From assembly GCF_021390495.1 (NCBI RefSeq), contig NZ_JAJEJP010000003.1:310001-374000 (forward strand): DNA of 64,000 bases, read 5' to 3'. Both the position numbers and the translations under genes were made by a program. Of this stretch, positions 18,699-26,330 are shown one piece after another (the stretch's first letter is position 1; the number at the start of each line of letters is the position of its first letter). This DNA comes from Paraburkholderia sp. ZP32-5. Its GTDB lineage: Bacteria > Pseudomonadota > Gammaproteobacteria > Burkholderiales > Burkholderiaceae. The notes under the pieces are model-generated. The model had not been told where the DNA came from. It was given only the letters and a program-made list of their open reading frames with translations, and did not search any database.

Positions 18699-18725
18699 CG
18701 GAATTAATAATTCCGAAAAACGGAA
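18699..18725. promoter_or_regulatory. Putative IclR operator upstream of PhyH-2
   Basis: Overlapping inverted repeats CGGAATTAATAATTCCG (18699-18715) and TTCCGAAAAACGGAA (18711-18725) end 15 bp before the ATG at 18741, immediately before the AAGGAG ribosome site. This placement suits repression of the dioxygenase gene. Confidence 0.75.
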
Positions 18726-18740
18726 ATTAAGGAGAAGACG

Positions 18741-19595
18741 ATGGCTAAGCGATTGACGGCATCCCAGCTCGAGCAGTACGACGAAAAAGGCTTTCTGTAT
18801 CCGTTGGATGTGTTTAGTGCGGCCCAGGCGAAGAACTATCTGGATCAACTGGAAGGCTTCGAGGCTGAACAGAACAGCGCAGCCGGCGTGGCGGGTAATT
18901 TTCGTCCGCGCAAGGGCAAGGGCTTCAACTTCAAGCCGCATCTGCTGTTTCGCTGGGTCGACGAGATTGCGCATAACCCGGTGATTCTCGACTATGTCGA
19001 AGATCTGATCGGCCCGGATATCCGTCTTTTCAATCTCGCTGTGTGGCCGAAGAATCCGCGCGATCCCGCTTACATTAGCTGGCACCAGGATTCGACGTAT
19101 TTCGCGCTCGACCCGGCATCGCAGGTCACCGTGTGGATCGCGCTCGCCGATGCGCCGGTCGAGGCCGGCTGCATGGAGGTCGTGCCCGGCTCGCACAAGC
19201 TCGGTCAGTTGCATCACTCGGAAGTGCCGTCGGACACGATTTTGCTGTCGCGCGGCCAGACGATCGACGTGCCCTACGATCGCTCGCGCACCGAGTTCAT
19301 GCCGGTGAAAGCAGGGCAATGCTCGCTGCACGACACGTATCTGATTCATGCGTCCGGGCCGAATCAGGCCGATTTTCGCCGGGTGGGCATGGCATTCAGC
19401 TATATCCCGGCATCGTCGCGCTGCGTCAGCGACGTGCGGATGACCGCGATGCTGGTGCGCGGCGAGGACAAATGGGGCTACTACGATGACGAGCCGCGTC
19501 CGCAGGTCGATTACGGCGAAGCCGAACGCGCGGCGCACGCGCATTCGGTGGGCAAGTTCCAGCAGTTGATCGCGGAGCAGGCGGCGAAGTATTGA
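18741..19595 (+). CDS. Phytanoyl-CoA dioxygenase (PhyH) family oxygenase, copy 2
   Basis: A 284-residue paralogue of the protein at 9781-10605. The iron motif is SWHQDSTYF, and the distal motif DTYLIHASGPNQADFRRVGMAFSYIP carries the second His and the Arg. Relative to copy 1 it has about 10 extra residues around 45-57 (NSAAGVAGNFRPRKGKG), near the N-terminal edge of the fold and possibly affecting the active-site lid. AAGGAG lies 7 bp upstream of the ATG. It is preceded by IclR-type operators and divergent from IclR-2. The two copies probably act on related substrates; which substrates cannot be deduced. Confidence 0.9.
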   Translation: MAKRLTASQLEQYDEKGFLYPLDVFSAAQAKNYLDQLEGFEAEQNSAAGVAGNFRPRKGKGFNFKPHLLFRWVDEIAHNPVILDYVEDLIGPDIRLFNLAVWPKNPRDPAYISWHQDSTYFALDPASQVTVWIALADAPVEAGCMEVVPGSHKLGQLHHSEVPSDTILLSRGQTIDVPYDRSRTEFMPVKAGQCSLHDTYLIHASGPNQADFRRVGMAFSYIPASSRCVSDVRMTAMLVRGEDKWGYYDDEPRPQVDYGEAERAAHAHSVGKFQQLIAEQAAKY

Positions 19596-19645
19596 GCGAG
19601 GCACAGCGCCGCTGTTTGACCAACACCAACGTGCCGCCTGCGCTA

Positions 19646-20416
19646 TCAGCTCACGTTGAAATGGACCCGCACGTTCTGCTGCGTTTCCGCCGGGTGCCCG
19701 TTCTGTAGCGCCGGAGCGAAGCGCCAGCCTCGCAGCGTCTCGACGACAATCTGATTCAGACGCGGATACGGTGTCGGCTTGACGAGTTCGACCGCGACGG
19801 AGCCATCGGTATGAATCACGAGGTGCGCGATCGCAACGGTTCGATAGGCCTGCTCGCGCAAGTCGTCGGGCACGGCGGGCAGCGGTTGTGAAATCGCGCG
19901 GGCGGGGGAATTGCCGCTTGCCGATTCGGTGGTAGCTGCTGGGGCAGCGGTCGTTGAGGCTGCGGCCGTATCGTGGGAATCCGATGGTGACGGATGGGTG
20001 TCGGCTGCCGCGCTTTGAGCATGCGAAGTGGTTGCGGCGTCGGTTGCCGGTGAGGGCTGCGGCGGCGCCGGAGCAGGAGCACTTGGCGCAGGCGGTCGTA
20101 CGGCTATCAGTGGGCGAGTGGGCGGCGGACGCACGCGCGTGGGTTGGACCACCGGCTGCTTCGGCGGCGAGACTTCGTGCGTTGCCGTGGCGACCGAAGG
20201 CGAGCGCTGCGTTGAAGCCGGAGCCGGCAGTTCGACAACGCTCATCTCCAGCGGCGGTTCCGGCTTCGGTTCTTCGCTGACGGACGTCGCGCTCAGCCCG
20301 CGTCCCATCGCGACGAGCACGAGTCCCCATGCGATGGTGCCCAGCACGGCCGCAACGATGACTCTGACGCGCCGGTTGTCGCTCGCGTCGATCAGACGTC
20401 GCGCGGCGCTATTCAC
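19646..20416 (-). CDS. tonB: TonB-family energy transducer
   Basis: A 256-residue periplasm-spanning protein that transmits proton-motive force to an outer-membrane receptor. One N-terminal transmembrane helix (VRVIVAAVLGTIAWGLVLVAM) is followed by a Pro/Ala/Thr-rich linker of over 100 residues and a C-terminal TonB domain with IHTDGSVAVELVKPTPYPRLNQ and a WRFAPA motif. I take the GTG at 20416, which overlaps the end of exbD. The longer frame upstream lies within exbD. It is the last gene of the receptor-exbB-exbD-tonB operon, so it is probably dedicated to that receptor. Confidence 0.88.
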   Translation of the reverse strand: MNSAARRLIDASDNRRVRVIVAAVLGTIAWGLVLVAMGRGLSATSVSEEPKPEPPLEMSVVELPAPASTQRSPSVATATHEVSPPKQPVVQPTRVRPPPTRPLIAVRPPAPSAPAPAPPQPSPATDAATTSHAQSAAADTHPSPSDSHDTAAASTTAAPAATTESASGNSPARAISQPLPAVPDDLREQAYRTVAIAHLVIHTDGSVAVELVKPTPYPRLNQIVVETLRGWRFAPALQNGHPAETQQNVRVHFNVS

Positions 20417-20807
20417 GATGAACCGCAATGAGAAAATGCTCGGCGCCCGCGCGTCGCGCGGCCAGCATCGCCTGCACGACGACGCCGTGCGACGCGGCGT
20501 CATCGGCGGCAATGATGACGTCGTGGTCCGCGCGCAGCACACGCCTGATCGCGGGCTCCACCTGATCGGGCCGCACGGCTTCACGGTTGACGAAGATCGC
20601 GTTGCCGCGGTCGATACTCAGGGTTGGCGGTCCATCCGCGGACATCTGCTGCGCGCGGCCCGACGGCAGATTCACCTTGACCGCATCGAGCCGCTGCATC
20701 GCGAGCGACGCAAGCATGAACGTCGCGAGCAGAAAGAACATCACGTCGATCATCGGAATGATTTCGATGCGGCCACGCCGTGCGGCGCGGGAAAGGCGGA
20801 ACTTCAC
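20409..20807 (-). CDS. exbD: ExbD-type biopolymer transport protein
   Basis: A 132-residue inner-membrane protein with one N-terminal helix and a periplasmic domain. The sequence IIPMIDVMFFLLATFMLAS carries the conserved Asp in the helix that takes part in proton coupling. The start overlaps the stop of exbB (ATGA at 20807-20804), and its own end overlaps the GTG of tonB, so the three are translationally coupled. Confidence 0.92.
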   Translation of the reverse strand: MKFRLSRAARRGRIEIIPMIDVMFFLLATFMLASLAMQRLDAVKVNLPSGRAQQMSADGPPTLSIDRGNAIFVNREAVRPDQVEPAIRRVLRADHDVIIAADDAASHGVVVQAMLAARRAGAEHFLIAVHRE

Positions 20808-21418
20808 GGCGCGGCACCCTGCTGTTCGGCGGCGAGGCGAATCTCGCTGAGACGTTCGTTCGCGAACGATTCGAGTTCGTCCATCAGCCGTTCGAGACGC
20901 CGCGAGAAGTAGTTGAACGCGAATAGCGAGAACAGCGCGACGACGAGGCCGATGGCGGTTGCCACCAGCGACTGCGCGACGCCGCCCGTCACGCCGCCCG
21001 GATTGACGAGGCCGTTGCCGCCGAACAGCTGGAACGAATGCATCATGCCGACGATCGTGCCCAGCAGACCGAGCAGCGGGGCCGCGGTCACGATCGTTTC
21101 GAGTACCCAGAAGCCTCTGCTCATGTCGCGTTCGATCGTCGCCGCGAGCGCTTCGGTCTTCGTTTCGCGATACCAGATCGGCGCGGCGGCGTGGTCCGTC
21201 AGCGGCACGCTCAGGCGTCTGAACACATGACGCGCAGGCAGACGGTCGAAGCCATCGGCCGCCGTGCGCGCAGTGACATCAGGCGTACGCGCGAAGCGCA
21301 GAAACACATACGAGCGATCGATCACGATCGTGATCGCGATCACGGCGAGCACGCTAAGCGGATAGATCACCCATCCGCCAAGCTGCACCGCACTCGCAAA
21401 AGTCATCCAGTCGTTCAT
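20804..21418 (-). CDS. exbB: ExbB/MotA/TolQ-type proton channel
   Basis: A 204-residue inner-membrane protein with three hydrophobic segments: about 10-33 (GGWVIYPLSVLAVIAITIVI), about 105-130 (TAAPLLGLLGTIVGMM) and about 145-170 (SLVATAIGLVVALFSLFAF). LLGLLGTIVGM and the GVAQSLVATAIGL block are diagnostic of the MotA/TolQ/ExbB family. It follows the receptor gene with a 22-bp gap and precedes exbD. Confidence 0.93.
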   Translation of the reverse strand: MNDWMTFASAVQLGGWVIYPLSVLAVIAITIVIDRSYVFLRFARTPDVTARTAADGFDRLPARHVFRRLSVPLTDHAAAPIWYRETKTEALAATIERDMSRGFWVLETIVTAAPLLGLLGTIVGMMHSFQLFGGNGLVNPGGVTGGVAQSLVATAIGLVVALFSLFAFNYFSRRLERLMDELESFANERLSEIRLAAEQQGAAP

Positions 21419-21440
21419 ATCGGCATGTCCTCGTCACGCA

Positions 21441-23582
21441 TCAGAAGTGCCGGGTAATGCCGGCATAGAACGCGATGCGCGGACCGTACTGCGGCGCGCC
21501 GACCCCGATACCCGAGCCGTCGCGCAGTTCGTACACGCGGTCGAATGCGTTGATCAGCAGCAGACGGCCATCGAATTTGCCGAGCAGCGGATTGTTGAAC
21601 TCGAAATGATGGATGACGCCGAGATTCAGCTGCGTGTACCAGGGCAGCCGATCGGTATTCGCGAAGCCGGCGCGCAAGCCGCTGCCCATGATGCCGTCGA
21701 CGCTGAAGGTGGTCCGCCCGTAGGTGTAAGTGCCGCCGAGCGACGCCGTCACGCGCTGATCGTGATCGAGATACACCCAGTGGTTTGAGATGTAGGCAAG
21801 TTCATCGGGGTCGAAATTGAACTGCGCCGAGTTGATGTCTTTGCCCTGCGCGCGGCTGAGCGCGACGTTGGCATACGCAGAGATATTGCCTTGCCGGTAG
21901 TTCGACGTGAATTCGATGCCATACACGCGGCCGTACTGGTAGTTGAACGGCGTGAAGATCAGCGCCGTACCGAACTGGCCTTCGTCGAGCAGATCGGTCG
22001 ACTTCTTGTAGTACGCATCGACACCGACGCTCAGAGCCGGCGTGATCTGCTGCGTGACGCCGAGATCAAAGTAATGGCTGCGCTCGGGTTGCACCGGATC
22101 GTTCTGGCCGTTCACCTGAGCCGTGGTGCCGGCAAAGCGCGCGATGTCGCCGTTCGACACGAGCTCGAAGGCCGGCGGCGTGAAGTAGCGCGCGTAACCG
22201 GCGTGCACCGTCGTCGACGGCGTCAGCGCATACACGATGCCGACGCGCGGGCTCAACTGGCTCGCGCTGACGTACTCGTCCATCTTGTCGTAGCGCAGAC
22301 CGTAGTTGATCGTCAGCTTGCCGGTGACTTTCCATTCGTCCTGCACGTAGGCACTGTACAGGTAGCCGGTTTTCGAACTCGAATCAGCAATGTTGACCGG
22401 TTGATTGGAGGTCTGGTTGCCGTCTGCGTCGACCGGGAACACCGAGAGATCGTTGTCGAAAACCGCGTGCTCCTGCTGCGCGAACACGCCGGCGCGAATC
22501 GTGTGTTTGTCGTTGAGGCGGTACGTGCTGTCGAATTGCAGGCTGTTCGCGGTGTCGCTATGGAAGTCCTTCGCCGCGACGCCGTTGAACAGCAGATCGC
22601 CGATCGGGTCGGGATTGAACTGCGTGCGCGAATAACGCGTCACGAATGCCAGCTGATAGTCGAATGCGCCGCCGTTGGTGCCTTGTAGCGCGATCGCCGC
22701 GAACTGGTTCAGCTCCGATTGCGTTTCGTTCAACTGACTCGAATCGAAACTGTTGACGCCATTGAGCGCGAACTGGGGCGTCAGGCCCGGCGTATTCGGA
22801 ATCTGGAACTGGTTGCTGGTGACGCCGAACATCACGCTGACGCGCGTCAGCGGATTGATGATGTACGACATGGTCCCGAACGCGTTGCCCTGGCGCGTCT
22901 GATCGTGCAGCGCGTTGACAGTCGACGTCGGGTTTTCGATGCCGAGGCCGTTCTGGCCGACCGAGCCGCTGAAGTAGTAGCTGAACGGCCCTTTGCTGCC
23001 GAACACATCGGCGCTCGTGCGGATCGTGCTCTGGGTGCCGCCGAATACATCGATCGAACCGCCGCTGCCGTCGTCGCCGGTCTTCGTGCGGATATCGACG
23101 ATGCCCGCTGTGCGGTAGCCGTATTCGGCGGGCAGCGCACCGGTCAGCAGATTCATCTGGTCGATGATGCGCGTGTCCAGCGATTGCCCGAAACCGCTGA
23201 TCGGCTCGGGAATCGTGATGCCGTTGATGCGGTACTGCAGGTTCGCGTGATCGCCGCGTACGTGCAGCTGGCCGAACGAATCGGCGGCGACGCCGGGCGC
23301 CTGCAGCAGAACCTGATTGAGCGGTGTGTTCTGTCCGGCCGGCAGATCGCTGATGTCGCTCTGGGTAAAGCGATAGACGCTGCTGCCGGTCTCGGGGAGC
23401 AGGCCGTTGCGAGCCTGATTCAGACGCTGCGCATTGACCTGCACATCGACTGTGTCGCTGGTGGGCTTGGCTGTGCTGTCGGCGGTTACGTCGGTGACCG
23501 AGCTGTCGTCCGACGCGTTGGCGCGGGCCGCGAGCGCGAACAGCAGCAGCGCAGCCAGAGTGATGCGGTGGCGATTTTTCAT
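21441..23582 (-). CDS. TonB-dependent outer-membrane receptor
   Basis: A 713-residue receptor. The signal peptide spans residues 1-23 (cleavage near ANASDD). The plug domain follows (about 45-170; SSVYRFTQSDISDLPAG, VRGDHANLQYRINGITIP, YRTAGIVDIRTK), then a 22-strand barrel ending in a terminal Phe (ITRHF). A sequence such as RNGLLPETGSSVY upstream of the plug could serve as the TonB box region. It heads an operon with its own exbB, exbD and tonB. A Zur-like palindrome about 155 bp upstream hints at zinc, but the receptor has no His-rich loop that would support this, so the ligand remains open. Confidence 0.92.
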   Translation of the reverse strand: MKNRHRITLAALLLFALAARANASDDSSVTDVTADSTAKPTSDTVDVQVNAQRLNQARNGLLPETGSSVYRFTQSDISDLPAGQNTPLNQVLLQAPGVAADSFGQLHVRGDHANLQYRINGITIPEPISGFGQSLDTRIIDQMNLLTGALPAEYGYRTAGIVDIRTKTGDDGSGGSIDVFGGTQSTIRTSADVFGSKGPFSYYFSGSVGQNGLGIENPTSTVNALHDQTRQGNAFGTMSYIINPLTRVSVMFGVTSNQFQIPNTPGLTPQFALNGVNSFDSSQLNETQSELNQFAAIALQGTNGGAFDYQLAFVTRYSRTQFNPDPIGDLLFNGVAAKDFHSDTANSLQFDSTYRLNDKHTIRAGVFAQQEHAVFDNDLSVFPVDADGNQTSNQPVNIADSSSKTGYLYSAYVQDEWKVTGKLTINYGLRYDKMDEYVSASQLSPRVGIVYALTPSTTVHAGYARYFTPPAFELVSNGDIARFAGTTAQVNGQNDPVQPERSHYFDLGVTQQITPALSVGVDAYYKKSTDLLDEGQFGTALIFTPFNYQYGRVYGIEFTSNYRQGNISAYANVALSRAQGKDINSAQFNFDPDELAYISNHWVYLDHDQRVTASLGGTYTYGRTTFSVDGIMGSGLRAGFANTDRLPWYTQLNLGVIHHFEFNNPLLGKFDGRLLLINAFDRVYELRDGSGIGVGAPQYGPRIAFYAGITRHF

Positions 23583-23737
23583 CTTGTCAGTTATTTGCGA
23601 AGTATCGAACCAGCGTGTCGCCCACTCGATACACGGACGATGTCACGTTGGATAAAGGGTCGGCTGCGCGCTTATCGCCGTGGCGGCAATGGACAGGCTC
23701 GGTGGCCTGACAGCGGCATCCAGGGTGCTGGCTGCGA

Positions 23738-23754
23738 ATGTTATATCATAACGT
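23738..23754. promoter_or_regulatory. Zur-like palindrome upstream of the receptor operon
   Basis: ATGTTATATCATAACGT is a 7-3-7 inverted repeat with one mismatch. It resembles the ATGTTATA-N-TATAACAT type of Zur site known in proteobacteria. It lies about 155 bp upstream of the receptor start. Zinc control is inferred from this motif alone. Confidence 0.5.
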
Positions 23755-23767
23755 TTGAAATTCAAAC
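23753..23767. promoter_or_regulatory. Perfect 15-bp palindrome beside the Zur-like site
   Basis: GTTTGAA-A-TTCAAAC is a perfect inverted repeat around a single central A. It abuts the Zur-like palindrome with a 2-bp overlap. It could be a second operator or a chance AT-rich palindrome. Confidence 0.45.
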
Positions 23768-23996
23768 CGCTTCGTTGCTTAAGATTTTTGAAAGGTTTGA
23801 TGTTTGGCGCTGAGAGGATGGCTTCAGCGATGCGTTCGTCCGCGGTTCACCATGGTGGGCATAGCGAAGGGACGTTGCTTTGATATGTGCTCGGCGGGCT
23901 TGCGTTAGTGTCGCGAAAACGTAACGGAGGGATGGCGCATGTCTGGCGCCATTGCAGCGATAAAAAGAGAATTCAATGCGACCGCTTCACCGCGAC

Positions 23997-24029
23997 AATA
24001 AAAAAACCGCCGGCAAAAGCCAGCGGTTT
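23997..24029 (-). terminator. Intrinsic terminator of the cystine-type binding protein gene
   Basis: On the minus strand an 11-bp stem, AAACCGCTGGC/GCCGGCGGTTT with one G-U pair and a TTTT loop, is followed by a T-run (TTTTTTATTG). It lies about 67 bp beyond the stop at 24096. Confidence 0.85.
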
Positions 24030-24095
24030 CTGTATCAGGCCAGGTCGCGAAGGAACATGCAACCGGAACATCAAAACGCGCGCATCAACAGCGCG

Positions 24096-24896
24096 TTACT
24101 GCGAAATCGGCTTGGTCACGTCCGTGCCGAACCAGTGCATCGAGATCTTCTTCAGCGTGCCATCCTGCTTCAGCTGCGTCAGTGCATCGTCGAGTGCCTT
24201 CGCGAACTTCGGGTTGTTCTGGCGGAACGGGATGCCCATTTCCTGATCGGCGCCCTTCAGCACAGCGCCCGGACGCAGCGGCAATTGCGAGTTCTTGATG
24301 ATGTACGGCAGCATCAGCCGGTCGTCGATGGTCGCGTCGATCCGTTTGGAAGCGAGATCGCGCAGCTTCTCGGGCGCGCCCGGATAGGTCAACACGTTGA
24401 TGCCCTGCACGGCCCGCGCCATCTGGTCGTAGTTGGTGCCGAGCGTCACGCCGAGCTTCTTGTCGCCCTTGAATTCGTCGAGCGATTTGAACTCGCGTTT
24501 ATCATCGGCGCGCTGGATCAGCTGCGCGGCCGAGAACGTATACGGCTGGCTGAAATCGAGAATCTGTTTGCGTTGCGGCGTAATCGTGACCTGATTGATG
24601 ATCACGTCGAATTTGCCGCTTTGCAGCCCCGCGATAATGCCGCTCCATTCGGTCGGCACGAACTCCGGCTTCACGCCGAGCTTCGCCGCCACGGCCTTCG
24701 CGACATCGACGTCGAAGCCTTCGAGCTGACCGTCCTTATTGCGCGAGTCGAACGGCGGATAGGTGCCTTCCAGACCGATCTTCAGCACGCCGGCCTGTTT
24801 GACCGAGTCGAGCAGATCTTCGGCATGAGCCGCGACGGCGGTAAAGCTGAAGGCCGACAAAGCCAGCGCGCTTATGAGCAGCTTAGAAATTTTCAT
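24096..24896 (-). CDS. Periplasmic amino-acid (cystine-type) ABC substrate-binding protein
   Basis: A 266-residue family 3 solute-binding protein. The signal peptide spans residues 1-25 (MKISKLLISALALSAFSFTA, cleavage after AHA). VLKIGLEGTYPPFDSRNKDGQLEGFDVDVAKAVAAKLG and GLQSGKFDVIINQVTITPQRK are typical of the FliY/TcyJ cystine-binding group. The start at 24896 is chosen for the signal peptide and the GAGGAGACAC ahead of it. No permease or ATPase gene is adjacent, so it is an orphan binding protein here and must use a transporter encoded elsewhere. A strong terminator follows it. Confidence 0.9.
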   Translation of the reverse strand: MKISKLLISALALSAFSFTAVAAHAEDLLDSVKQAGVLKIGLEGTYPPFDSRNKDGQLEGFDVDVAKAVAAKLGVKPEFVPTEWSGIIAGLQSGKFDVIINQVTITPQRKQILDFSQPYTFSAAQLIQRADDKREFKSLDEFKGDKKLGVTLGTNYDQMARAVQGINVLTYPGAPEKLRDLASKRIDATIDDRLMLPYIIKNSQLPLRPGAVLKGADQEMGIPFRQNNPKFAKALDDALTQLKQDGTLKKISMHWFGTDVTKPISQ

Positions 24897-25150
24897 TGAG
24901 TGTCTCCTCTGTGCTTGAGTGTCAGGCTGCGCAACGCGACGATTCCACGATGATGGAATTACCTCGGGTTGCTCGCGAAGATTGCCGGTTCGATGGCGTG
25001 TCTTCGACGTATCAATCGCGACCCGTGAATGTCGTGCCAACGCACGCAACGCGTCGGGTTGCGGCGTCATCCTAGCACTCCAAAAGTCGTCTGTTCGATC
25101 TTTGTGCGAAAGCCCGCCGCTCAGGTCCATGCGACAGTTCATGCGTTCTT

Positions 25151-26062
25151 CTATTTTGCCGGCGGATGAAATTCAGGCTTCGAAAAATCGCAGAACTCGC
25201 GCGTCAGATTGGCGACGTGCGAATAGAGTTGTCGCGGCCCGTCGTTGCGATAGATCGCGTAGTACCGCACCGGCGGCAGTTGCGGCTTCGAGTGCAGTAC
25301 CGTCAGTTCGCCCTGGCGAACGAAGTCCGCGAAATAAAGCGCCGGCAGATAGCTGACACCGACGCCGGCAATCGTCAGCGAACACAGCGAGATCAGACTG
25401 TTGCCCGCGAACGCGCGCCGGATCGATACGTTGTTCGATTCGAACCAGCGTTCGTAGATGGCATCGACGCCCGAGGTGCCGGCTTGCATCAGGATCGGCC
25501 ACGCGGCGATTTCGTCGAGCGACAGCGTGCGCGTTTCGCCGACCAGCGACGGGCTCGCCATCCAGTCGAGATGGAGCCGGCGCAGCGGGAGCGACGTGAA
25601 GCGCGGAGTTCTGATCGCGGTCGGCGCGATGATGAAGTCGATCTCGCCGGCGAACAGCCGCGACGTCAGTTTCGTGCTGACGTCGATTTCAGGTTCGAAC
25701 GACAGCGCCGGATACGCAAGCCGGATTTCGCGCACGAGACGCGGCAGGCAGGTCAGCGCGATCAGTTCGGTAATGCCGATGCGAAAGCGCCGCACTTCCT
25801 CCACCTGCTTGCCCATCTTCTCGAGCAGCCGGTCGCGCGATTGCAGCATTTCCTCGGCGGTATCGAGCAGTTCGCGGCCTTTCGGCGTCAGACGCGGCGC
25901 GCGGTGACTCCGATCGAATAGCGGCGTCGAGAAGAACACTTCCAGTTCGTTCACGCGTTTGGAAATCGCGGACTGTGTGGTGTGCAGGCGATCCGCCGCG
26001 GCCGCGAAGGTTCCGAGCCGGGCCACCCAGTAAACCGCTTCGAGCTGTTTGAGCGTAATCAC
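25151..26062 (-). CDS. LysR-family transcriptional regulator of the hydro-lyase operon
   Basis: About 303 residues if started at the GTG at 26062 (ITLKQLEAVYWVARLGTFAAAADRLHTTQSAISKRVNELE). The HTH spans residues 3-60 and the LysR substrate-binding domain about 90-295. The frame extends upstream to an ATG at 26206, but that leader is low-complexity and enters the divergent promoter. It is divergent from the hydro-lyase/RraA/aminotransferase operon starting at 26331, the classic arrangement for a LysR activator of a catabolic operon. The co-inducer would be the substrate or an intermediate. Confidence 0.88.
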   Translation of the reverse strand: MITLKQLEAVYWVARLGTFAAAADRLHTTQSAISKRVNELEVFFSTPLFDRSHRAPRLTPKGRELLDTAEEMLQSRDRLLEKMGKQVEEVRRFRIGITELIALTCLPRLVREIRLAYPALSFEPEIDVSTKLTSRLFAGEIDFIIAPTAIRTPRFTSLPLRRLHLDWMASPSLVGETRTLSLDEIAAWPILMQAGTSGVDAIYERWFESNNVSIRRAFAGNSLISLCSLTIAGVGVSYLPALYFADFVRQGELTVLHSKPQLPPVRYYAIYRNDGPRQLYSHVANLTREFCDFSKPEFHPPAK

Positions 26063-26330
26063 GGAGGTCGGAAAAACAAAGTAGTTGCAAGTGAGAGGAT
26101 GCGGCGTCGCGGTCGACGTCGACGCGAGCGTCGGGATAACCCGCAGTATCGGTGGCCGGCGCGCTTTATGGCAAGCGGCGCTTGCCGAACCAGGAATTTT
26201 TTTCATGGTTCGCGATGCCGATTACTCCTCCTTTGCCATGCACGTCTTTGCCATACTGTGCCGATATTACGTTGCCCCGCGCGCTAACGGGCGTCCGGCA
26301 ACGCGAAATCCAATCGGCGAGATCGAGGCC

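Larger units (their letters stand above)
23583..23996. other. Promoter region of the TonB-receptor operon
   Basis: This region is non-coding as far as I can see. It is AT-richer around 23736-23800, where two adjacent palindromes lie. It also includes the space downstream of the 24096-24896 gene, which has its own terminator. No small gene with a good ribosome site is visible. Confidence 0.5.
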
